The notes beneath the pieces are model-generated. The model did no database searches. It was not told the DNA's origin and was given only the letters and a program-made list of their open reading frames with translations. The translations under genes and the position numbers were made by a program. Shown here piece by piece: positions 1-10,500 of a stretch of DNA of 64,000 bases. The DNA comes from Mactra quadrangularis (Eukaryota; Mollusca; Bivalvia; Venerida; Mactridae): assembly GCA_025267735.1 (NCBI GenBank), contig CM046293.1, forward strand, positions 8,270,560 through 8,334,559. Reading direction: 5' to 3'. Position 1 is the stretch's first letter. Each line of letters begins with the position of its first letter.

Positions 1-115
1 TATATTCCCCCAAGCATATTTTAAATGGTAAAATATGATTGGCTACTAATGCTGCGTCAAACAATTACACGAGTACCTGTTGTAGAGTAGGCTACCATCA
101 GGATAGCAAATCTAG

Positions 116-325
116 TGTCCCGAATGTTTGCTGGTTCAAGCAGTACCCGAGATTATTATAGAATAGAATAGAATTATACCACACTATGAAAACTTGACAT
201 TTATGTCAAATTCCTAGGATAAGGTATATGGAGAAATAATCGGTCTTGTGGAAGGTACCGATTGAAGACAAAGGTCTAACATAGCTAGATTAGGTAAGCT
301 TGTCACCGTATAATGACCTTACATT
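116..325 (+). mobile_element. SINE family E, diverged
   Basis: TGCTGGTTCAAGCAGTACC resembles a B box; GATAAGGTATATGGAGAAAT and CTTGTGGAAGGTACCGATTG match the family E body. Confidence 0.68.
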
Positions 326-1430
326 TTTATAGATTATAAATTGAAAATAGCCAAAACTCTCACTTTAGTCTATAGTTCAATGGTGATGCAACAACTAAAG
401 AATGAATAAGTAAGATCTATATTTGAACGGTTCGTAATATTGTATATCTCAAAGTGCAAGTGTTTGAAAAACATGATTATGTCAATACAGTTATGTCACC
501 TGAAAAATCGGAGGTTATCAGCTATAAACCGCATGTAATCTATACAAGCCAAATTGTGGTTAAAAAGATTTCCTACTGTTTTAAGCATTATGCATTTCAC
601 ATAAATAAATTATACCATGAACGAATGATCTTTGCGCTTGATTTCTATGAGCAACGACACGTGTACCATAAATGAATCGATTGGCCATTGTTCTTTTTTG
701 TTACCCATATATGCAGCACAGTGTATTTACAAGGTGTTAACTAGTACATAAAATCTCGAAGAATGCAAGCACGCGGTCTCTGTAAGCAACGACACAAGTG
801 CTGAAAATTAATTGATTGACCATTGTTCTTCTTTTTGTTACCCATATCTGCTAATGGCAGAGAGTTGACGTGGGACCCTATTTCGCCTGCCAGATCGTCA
901 CCATTGATATTTTCGGTGATACTTTGACGGACGTGAACGTTTTAATAATAAATTGAGACGCTAAATCATTCAGTCATTCAGATGTAACCATTGGTCTCGA
1001 TCTTCTTGAGTTGAGATTATGAGAAAGTAAGAGACGGGGAGATATTGGAATGAAGCTAGTGCACGTATCTCTGTGAAATAACAAGGATCGCTGTTGAGAC
1101 TCGAGCTTACGACCTTTTTGCAATTGTCCACATCCTTATACCTCTTATCTATAGCTGGTAGTAATCATGTCAATGATGAGTGACTATACTATATCAGGAA
1201 TTCAAATATTGGGTTATCCCACTTCGGTACAAACCAACTTTTACAGTCACCAAGAAAATATATTTTCAAAGAACCATATGATATAATCCTTATTTCGTGG
1301 TTTTCAGCATTTGTGTAGCAAACTTAATTGTACCGCCTGTGCACGAACGAAAAAGTCTAAAAGTTTGAGTTCCGAATAAGGTTCTCGAAGTGTAGATAGC
1401 GATACTGTAGAGGTTCTTCGTCGACTTTAA
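326..1430. other. No gene seen
   Basis: Apart from the direct repeat pair at 651-851, I see no splice-bounded frame, RNA gene or structured repeat here. Confidence 0.5.
651..851 (+). repeat. Direct repeat pair around 60-65 bp
   Basis: GCAACGACAC..GT, then TGAATCGATTGGCCATTGTTC and TTTTGTTACCCATAT occurs at 651-712 and again at 785-851 with about 85 percent agreement by eye. Confidence 0.8.
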
Positions 1431-1796
1431 AGATACTCATTCACAGGTTTCATCTTAAATATATTTTTTTTCCTGAAACTAACTACTCGTAAATTGTATG
1501 GAAATATTTTCTGAAGCAGTAAAGTAGTGTTTTGACAATGACAAGTTTAGTGCAAATTGACATACAACTACAAATGGTGGTGTTTCATGTAGTAAATATC
1601 TATCCCGTATGTCACGATATAGACAATTTTAGTGCACTTTTGTGACTAATAATGTGTATTTCTTGCAACCTATATGTCAGTTTGTCTTAAAATATAAAGA
1701 ACGTTTTTTTGACACAATGACAGACACTGGATGGTATTTTGATAATATAAAAAAAAACAATTGACAAAAATTAACAAAATCTCTGAACTAGTACCT
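1431..1796 (-). mobile_element. Repeat A copy 1 (TTAA-target MITE)
   Basis: Family A is about 345 bp, with ends AGGTACTAGTTCAC and GTGAATGAGTACCT, flanked by TTAA on both sides in the best copies. The core contains GTCTATACCGTGACATACGG and CATGAAACACCATCATTTG. No open reading frame, so non-autonomous. This copy has TTAA on the left and TCAA on the right. The TTAA target suggests piggyBac or Kolobok mobilisation. Confidence 0.82.
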
Positions 1797-1811
1797 TCAA
1801 TATAAGATCGA

Positions 1812-1990
1812 TTTTTATTTCACAGATAGAGTTAAGACAACATTTTTACAAGAGTGGCATAACCACGAGTAAATATCCTGTTTCTTTCATTCTTTTCTCT
1901 GTTTTGTTAAATATTTACACACAGATAAATCTCGGTGTCATTTCTACAGTAACAATTTTAAGTCATTTTGACGATATATTTTCACTGCTA
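1812..1990. repeat. CACGAGT repeat, copy 1
   Basis: ATCGATTTTTATTTCACAGA, GAGTGGCATAACCACGAGTA; related to 18577-18850. Possibly a degenerate MITE. Confidence 0.55.
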
Positions 1991-2243
1991 AGAAAATAAA
2001 AGATTATATATTTTTATTGTTTTATAATCGAATTACGTCACATTTTACCGCCAAGTACGAATGGAAAATAATATTAATATTAAAAAAGGAGAAAGCGATA
2101 ATAAGACTTAAAACTTTAAGACAAGGCTGAATATCACTATGTTTTTCTTGAAGCCGTAGCATTGCTGATGTCATGGTCACATGGTCTTGCCATCGTTGTA
2201 CGCTGTATAGTATAAAACATGTGCGAATTCACATCAACACATG

Positions 2244-2398
2244 CAGCCTGTTCAATAACGTCTGTCAGCAAACGTTACGGGTCCTTGATAATTCAATCCA
2301 AGGACAACTCAACCTGTTAAGTTGTCTTTGGATTGAGTTGTACCGACCCTAACGTTACGGAACGTTACGGAAAGTTCGAGGTAATTAAACAGGCTATA
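2244..2398. mobile_element. Repeat C copy 1, short form
   Basis: Family C has ends CGTGTTCAGTAAC.../...GTAACTGAACACG, an inner ACGTTACGG, and a core of repeated (T)TGAGTTGT / ACAACTCAA words. This copy lacks part of the core. Confidence 0.78.
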
Positions 2399-2509
2399 GA
2401 ACTATGATTTAGATATAATTAGCATAAATTAAATCAGTTAACCACAGTGAAGTATCTGATACTGGGTTTATATGAAGTCTAAATAATGTTCAAAAGCTAA
2501 TAAAATAAA

Positions 2510-2750
2510 TTAAGTATTCTTTATTGCCTCCATTTTCTGACGATTTACATAGTAATTACAAACATATATGAAATGAACAAATAGAATATTAGAGAAAAGT
2601 ACATGTTAGTTAGAAGAAATACCGTAATACTATGTACAATAAATAGAAAATGAATCAAAATTAATACAGTAGTTAATAGATTGATCCAACGAGCAAATAG
2701 ATAGCGGGAAACGAAAACGAATCAATTCGCAAAGGATATCAGTTTACATG
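2510..2750 (+). repeat. CCTCCATTTT repeat, copy 1
   Basis: TTTATTGCCTCCATTTTCTG followed by an A/T-rich stretch with ATGTACAATAAATAG. Other members: 6860-6990, 16957-17030, 33755-33905, 34283-34585. It may be the tail of a retrotransposon. Confidence 0.5.
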
Positions 2751-2981
2751 ATAGTTACAAAAAAGTTAAACATCATCATAAAGAACACATCTGATTAGAA
2801 CATGACAGAATGACAGGTAACTTGGGTACAGATTCATGTCCAGACAATTACAAAAGTTACAATCTAATTTTCTAAGCATGTAAGCCAAGATATCTTCCTT
2901 GCTACAACCACGCAGCAGAGTTGATAAGGAAAAGCTTAAAGCACTGATGTCCTCAAAAACATGTCAACATTATTTAGGTTA

Positions 2982-3085
2982 TTTTTAGCGACCAAAGCAC
3001 CAAACCCAGCTTTCCTGCGCCCTTGTCTATATCCAGTACTATCATACCCTGCCACAAGACCGGCAGCTTCTCTATATTATGGTAA
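2982..3085 (-). mobile_element. SINE family E fragment
   Basis: CAGCTTTCCTGCGCCCTTGTC and CCACAAGACCGGCAGCTTCTC match the body of family E in reverse. Confidence 0.65.
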
Positions 3086-3254
3086 AGTAACAGATTTGTG
3101 AAATTCATCAAATATTGCGGTATTTGAATGTGAGAGTTTATATAACTAAATATATTCACAACTATGTACATATATAAAAGTTTAATTGGCCAATTAATTT
3201 TGTTTTGATCAGATTATTCTGGTAGAAAATCAGAATGTTTATTTAAAAAAGTAT

Positions 3255-3590
3255 AACTTGCTTCCTGATCGGGAAGCAATGTTTCCAGAACGGGAAACAA
3301 ATTTTTTCTTTGAAGTAATATTTTTTTCTGAATTTCAAATTCGGATTATTTTAATTGTAGGCATTTTAAAAGAAAACGAATCGGTAGGATTTTAGATACA
3401 TCTTTCCTGTATCAGATGGTGCTTTTAATATTTTTGTAGGTTAAATACTTTTATGCAGCGGCCATTTTTGGTAAGGTACGTCAAAAAAGGCCAAAATCCT
3501 TCCCGATCGGGAAACATTTTGACATTTGCTGCCCGATCGGGAAGCACTGAAGGGGAATCCCCTTGTTTCCCGAACGGGAAGTATTCCCTA
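3255..3590. repeat. Cluster of CCCGATCGGGAA-type palindromes
   Basis: Five near-identical palindromic words: CTTCCTGATCGGGAAG (3262), TTTCCAGAACGGGAAA (3282), TCCCGATCGGGAAA (3502), GCCCGATCGGGAAGC (3531) and TTTCCCGAACGGGAAG (3566). They fall in two groups around a spacer, about 800 bases upstream of gene 1. Confidence 0.8.
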
Positions 3591-4369
3591 CTGTATACCT
3601 TATAATAGAGTGGGTGTAAAGAGTGTTCTTTTTAAGTGCACATTATATTCATTTCTGGTTAATATGGGCATATATGATTCAAAATTGTTTTAAAGCGTAG
3701 TTATGTTATTTTGATTAAGTTTGTTGCTATCACAATTCTTCATATAAACATGTTTTGATAAAACATACATGTATTAGTAAAAGCACTGACAAACCAAATT
3801 CTACTTTCGGTTTCGGTCTACTCGTACTTCCACGTTGAAATGCAAAAAACAACATAAACATATGAGTATTTTAGCGAAAGTTTCATATATAAAAAACTTT
3901 TAACTAGAGGTGTTCTTAACAATATATATACCAGATAAATGTCTATTTTCCATGCCGTCCATGGACAGTAGTGTAAGCCTTGGTATAAGGGGTATAACCT
4001 CTTGAAAGAAAACATACCTTTTATTGGTTATAAATATTTAATTATAAATAGACTACATAACCTATATACACAATGTAAAGAAAATTATCTTCATACCCAA
4101 TTCATTTTACAAATGTCAAGGTGTTTTAGCAGGATTTTAAATCATTTTATATCGATACCGTTTTAGTGCAATAACTCTAACTTTTGCGGTTTTCATTTAA
4201 GCCTTGAACTCAGACCTCGATGGATAATCATAATTTGAAGCATGGACCACATGTATATTTCCATGTGAATTATTGACTGTTTACGTTCATCGACATTTGA
4301 GGGATGATACAAAACTACTCGGATTTTTGCTTTTTATTTAAGAACAATACCTCTTAAATAATATAAATC
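3591..4369. other. Upstream region of gene 1, no clear promoter
   Basis: AT-rich with several TATA-like words (TATATAAAAA at 3889, TATATATA at 3922), but none is placed convincingly, and a noncoding first exon may lie further upstream. Confidence 0.4.
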
Positions 4370-4585
4370 ATGGTGATTTCTGCTTGTAAGTGCAATGGAT
4401 GTAATTGTTATAAATTATTCAATTATACATGTATAGTTTGTTTGTTTACTTGTTTATTTGTACTCACGTGTTGTGGATATTGTATATACAAAGTGAGCTC
4501 ACTACAAACTATTGATACGTCAGTTAGTTCAAACAATTGTGATACCAACAAACCATCTACCCAAGATGCTAGTCCACGTGAGCAG
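4370..4585 (+). CDS. Gene 1 exon 1: cytoplasmic end, transmembrane helix, start of stalk
   Basis: 72 codons from the ATG at 4370, the first Met ahead of the hydrophobic segment. The hydrophobic stretch TCIVCLFTCLFVLTCCGYCI is flanked by short polar ends, as in a signal anchor. Several Cys lie on the cytosolic side (CKCNGCNC) and could be palmitoylated, which is an inference. The donor is CAG|GTAGGT, phase 0. A T/A-rich stretch ending in AG about 30 bases before the ATG leaves room for an upstream noncoding exon. Confidence 0.85.
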
Positions 4586-7500
4586 GTAGGTATGATTTAT
4601 TTCTGAAGTAACGATTGAAATATTGCGCTAGGTATTGCAATGGACTGTTGCCTGGTACAGTCAAACTTGTGAACAAAGGCCAAAAATGGAAAAAATAGAA
4701 AAGTGGCCTTTGTTAACAGAATATCTTTATTTGAAGAATGACCTGGCTTGATTTAATTAAGAAGAGCCATGGGTCATATCTATAATTAAGTATATATAAA
4801 TGCAATAAATCCATGCCATATCGGAATTTTGTTAAGCGTCCGCGCGTGCGTAGGTTTAAGAGTCCTCAATCAAAATAAAAAAAAAAACAAAATGGTAAGT
4901 TAAATTTTCTTGAATAATTCTGATGTTCCAGAATTCGCTACGGCAATTTAATTCAGGGAAAATGTGTTCAGCAACGACATTATTCATCGTAAGCAATTTA
5001 TCATAACCGCGTCATTGATACAATATATATATTACGTGAAAAAAAAACACTAGTCATTTAATATTTAATTCAGACCATTGTTCTTATTATTTGGATGTTA
5101 CTCCATTGAAAAAAAAAATAAAATCCATTATTTTTGCCGTAAAAACATTTGTGTTTTTGTTTTGTGTGTTTTGTGAATAGGTACCTAGGTTTGTCAAATT
5201 TAAGTGGACGCTTAACAGAATTCCAATTTGGCATGTTCTAATCAAGTCTGTCACAGACAAATATTTTTGGCATTTTAGTGTACTACTTTTTGACTCGGCA
5301 GTACATGTATATTAGAATGACATTACGCTCGGCCATATGCATCCCATGGTTTGTTTTGTTTCAAACAAGATTGTAGGACTTGATGTTAGATATGTTTATT
5401 AGTGAGTTCAAGGGATCATACGTTTGTAGATCTGGGTCACCTAAGACAAAGATAAAACATGTCCCATTGTTTATATTAGATATTCATTTTGGCTTGGAAC
5501 TAACAATTTATAGACGACAAAAACATACAAAATGTAATATGATACCAGGCGTGTGCTTATACGATACAAAAACAAGGTCGAAGAGGTTGACATAAATATA
5601 TAATAACAATGTAATTATCTATTGATATTATCAAAATCATTATTGTAGACGTATTTGTTTATATATGAAACTAGTTTCGGTAAGGTAAACTTCCGGGTTC
5701 TAAATGAAGTAAATGTATGTACGGGCTCGTTTTGATAATATTTTTTATGAAATTAAACTAGACGGTTATGTAAAATATATATTATTCACGCACAAATGTT
5801 AACAATAGATAAGTAAGATAAACATATTCACAAGTCGCGGTCTGGTTGACAGTTCAGTAGAGCTACTTAATGTCTGACCCAATTTTGTTTACTGAAAGCA
5901 GCCCTGCGTTCAGTTACCGCGAACGTTCAAAACGTTCCGTAACGATACATTCGGAACTCCTCGGCCATTCGTTGCGATTAATCTCGGACATATTTAGACG
6001 CTATTTTGAAACTACCGGTGTTGAAGTAAACAAATATATGATCGTTTAGCCATTGAGTGATGTTTCGTTTATAGTCCATAAATTTTGAAACATCACTCAT
6101 CGCCTTAACGATCGCATATTTGTGTATTATATTAGATTATTTGCAGCGAATGACCGAGGAGTTCCGAATGTATCGTTATGTTACGTTCTGTAACGTTTAG
6201 TGTAATTGAACACGCTACAGGATGATCAAACTTCACGCACAGATTACGTCTCTTATAGAAAATCACAAAACGTGACATTACCGACGTGAGTTTTTTGTAT
6301 TTTTTATTTGATTCTTTTTCATTTACATCTCTCTCAATAGGTTAACCCCAGACATTGACAGACAATTCAACTAATGTCTTTTTACCAGTTCTTCATTAAA
6401 CCTACTCGCTCACAGAATAACATTAAACCTACTCGCTCACAGAATAAGTAATCTTTGATAATTAAAAAAAATATCTGATCGAGCCTGTTTATGAGTGCCA
6501 AAAATAATTCTTAATATAGGCCTATTAGACAAACTGACTAAAATAATGCTTTTCTGTTATTAACGCAGTAGGATTGTAGACATCTTTTACAGTAACTGCA
6601 GTATGCCAATTTGCACTAAAACGTCATATTCATTACACCGCTTCACTGCTTTCAAAATGTTTGTTTACAATTTTGAGAGTTTCTAAAAGTTGAAATCTGC
6701 GAACAATCTGCTTTATTTTGTTTTTATGGTCCTCTCTTATAAATGATTGAATCTTCTGCTGAAGGTTACTCAATCTGGAGGGATATTGTTACATTTGGAA
6801 CACGGTCATATTCCTGTTGATTTAAACATCAATACGTAACATATACATATTTATATACTTTTACTTTTATTTCCTCCAATTACTGAAGAGCATGCACTAT
6901 GTACATATTCACAGAACTATCGTTCTGTTATCAAACAAATACAATTGAAACAATTTACCATATACGAGTTAGTTCCCTTTATTCGTTGTTTGTTGACATG
7001 ATTTTACTACATTGTTTTCTAATTTATTTGTAATCTCTTAAAACTAAAAGACACCTTAGCTAATAAACCATAGCGCCAATATAATAAGGCCAATAGAAAC
7101 CAGTTAAGAAAATTAAATAAATATATTATTTAAGTATGAAAAAAAAACTTTCAAAAGTGTAAATGTATATGAATTGCATGTTCTGGAATTTGTCACGTAG
7201 ATTTGTCATACATCGTGTCGTAAGATAATCTGGTACCAATTTAAACAGTCAAATACAAAAACCTACAAGCAGCATAGGCGGATCAAGCGGGGGGGGGGGG
7301 GTTTCAGGGGGTCCGGACCCCCCTAAAATGTGGAAAATGTACCTTTCCATTATTGTATTTCTTGCCTGTAAGTCATTTTTAAGTACTGTAGCATGAAGCA
7401 AATTTTCTCGGTGCTTAACATAGATTTTATGGTAATGTAGTTTTTATTATCAGTATGTTGCATTTTTTCTGCAAAATGTGTATAATGTGGTCGTGGTACG

Positions 7501-10500
7501 AGGTTTGGGCCCTCCTAGAAAAGTTCGGACTCCCCCTAGAAAAGTTCGGACCCCCCCTAAAAAAAATCCTGGATCCGTCCCTGAGAAGTCTACGAAATTA
7601 GGATATAGAAATGATTGCCCGAACAGGTCATTTTAGCAGCTAGCACTCTATCTTGTGTGTAGAAATTTAGTTGCTCAAAAAAAAATTTGGTTGCCAGAAC
7701 TAGAAAGTGGTTGTCCCGGGCAACCAGACACCCACTAATTTCATAGACTGCTACAAGAGTTGAACATTTTGTTGGTTCCCAGATTTGTTCAGACTTCTCA
7801 AGTAACTATGTATACATTTTGTTATATTTAGCAGTCCGGTGATTTAAAGTATTATGAAGAGACAAGAGTCAAGAGAGATAAGGGAACCAGGCATACGGAA
7901 GTAAAACAAGAATCTGAGAGTTCAGAAAATAGAAATAAATTGAATGAAAAAGAAGACAAAACTAAAACACGAAGGAACAGAAAAAAGAAAAGTAAACGCA
8001 GAAAAAAGGTTGGTAAAGTTATAACTATAGTTTGTTCTTATAAGACCATGTACGAAATTAACATTTTATGAGTATTGTCCGTCCTGTATGTTAAACATGA
8101 ATTTGTCTTATTAAAAAGGAATTCGTTGAAGGATCGGCGTACTTTAAATGTAAATATTTACTAATTTACTAATATTTGCTAAATAAAATGTCCCTAATAC
8201 TACTATGATTTGTGTAAATGTTATCATTATATAAAGTGCACGACTAAAATGCCTTTGTGGAGTAAAGTTATGGATTTTTTTCTACGAATATCTCCTCCTC
8301 ATGTTTTGTGTTAAGTAGGATAGTTGTCAAAATTGAAGTAAAAGTGCGTTTTAAAGTCTGCTTCCATGTAAATATTCAGCCGACTTTACACTTGTGTCTG
8401 TCACTGAAAAGGAATAATTGAAACACTTGTGTCTAGAGTTCTAGGACTGTACAGGAGAAGAGAATGACGACTGACTGCCGCGGTATGACTAAACAACTTT
8501 GAAATGTGGCGTAAAGATACATTAATTACATTACAATTATGAATTTATAATCGGAGTGCAGCTTATCGTCCTTGGCTTTATTGATTCAGAATTTTAGTTA
8601 ATCTATATGGAGTGTGATACAACTGTTTTGTTAAATAAAGAATATATTATGTTATGTTTACACATCGTCTGAATGAATTCAAAAGGATATTACCTACGAG
8701 TGAAAAGAATAAGTATAGATAAGTACATGAATGATTATCATGAATAAATATGCAATATAACACGATGTTTGCATATTTTATAGTAAAAATGCGCTACAAT
8801 AAACATAAGGAAATCGCTTCCTGTTTTCTGAAAATACCCAGCAATCAATATAAATTTCATTACATTATGGTTATACTATTTGATATCATTTGACACCCAA
8901 GTTCGATTTCTTTTAACTTCATGATTTTAGTATAAAAAACATCACAAATAAATACATGTAGGATTATTGGCCAATTAATGTTTATTTGATGATTAATTGC
9001 CAAAAAGTTTATTGTAACATGATTTCGCGAGGTTTGACTTTGGGTCTCAAGTATTTCGATCAAGCTCGTCTTAGTTCTTAGTAGAAAAGGGTCATCTGAC
9101 GCACCGGACGTTATTAATAGTAGAAAGTCTAATGAAATAGCCTTCTGCGTATTCTATACCTTGTTGTAGGCTTGAATAGGTCAAGTAAATATAAGCTGTC
9201 TGCGAAAGACTCGTGTCTCTATCTCCATGGATGTGGTTAACTTGAGACTTCTAAGTGAAAATTAGTTAAACAACCGAGTCTGTGTTCTCTACGCAATATT
9301 GCTATACTTTGTTTGTTTGTGTGTTGGGTTTAACGCCGTAACAACACATTGTATAGGTTATCTCACGGCGGTCAGTCAACCTACTCACTCCTCCTGGAAA
9401 GGCTAAATCGCTGGATTAAGCTGTTAACCAACTACTAAGCGCATACTTTCGTCAGTGACTGACAACTGCCAGACATAATTAAAAATCATTGGTAGGAGGG
9501 AGAATGGCCGTAGAAATAACTTCATGACCAAGCTCCACGAAAGTATGCCCCGCCCGGGAATCGAACCCACGACCCCTCGATCTGTAGACTTGCGTGCTAC
9601 CGACTGAGCTAGCCGTGCGGCTTTGATATACTTTGTCAGTGGAACATTTATCAGCCCCGCTGATTTAAATACTTGTTAACTAAAGTAAGTACAGAAATAC
9701 TGTAGTGGGTATCTAAATCAGCGGGGTTAATGTTTATCAATACATTATAAGTATTATGATATGTTTACAGACGATGGTCGCACACTATACACTACAGAGT
9801 GACATTCCAGATCCTGGAGTTGTTTGTCCAGTACAAAAAACAGAAACTTCAAAAACACCAAACTGTAAGTTCTCTAATTTTTTTTATCGTCCTTCTTACT
9901 TTGTGCAGCAAAATTATGAAATTGACTTACGATAACTTTTTTCATAAGAATGTTTGTGAAAAGGCCTACAGTTTTATATATCTTTAACTTCTATCTAAAC
10001 ATATTATGACATGGCAGATGAGTGAATTATCTCATGAAAAGGTGAGGGGAGAGGACGGGGGAGAGGACGGGGAGGAGATGACCGGGGAATAAAGAATGAG
10101 ACAGAGAGAAAGGACATTCATCCAACGTCAACATCAAAAATGTACTAATTATTTCTTTTTGTAAATGTAAGATCAGTGTATTTTTTGGAGATGTTTAATT
10201 TTAAAATTGTTTAAAATTCTAAAACATGTTTTGTCTATTTCACAGTGTATCATTTAAAACGCTTCACTGCGGCACCATTTGTTCAAGAAAAAACAAATCC
10301 ATTCTTACACTCCAATGGATTGTTTATTGTAAAAAATAAAGGATTATATCTGGTATATGCCCAGGTAATGTAGTTATATATATATTATCATTCATGTTCG
10401 ACCAAATACGTATATTTAAGTAATGGGAAGCCGCGGCCGTGTCGTAGTGGTTCGCATGTCTGACATCATGTCTGAATACGGAGTTCGCGGGTTCGAGCCC

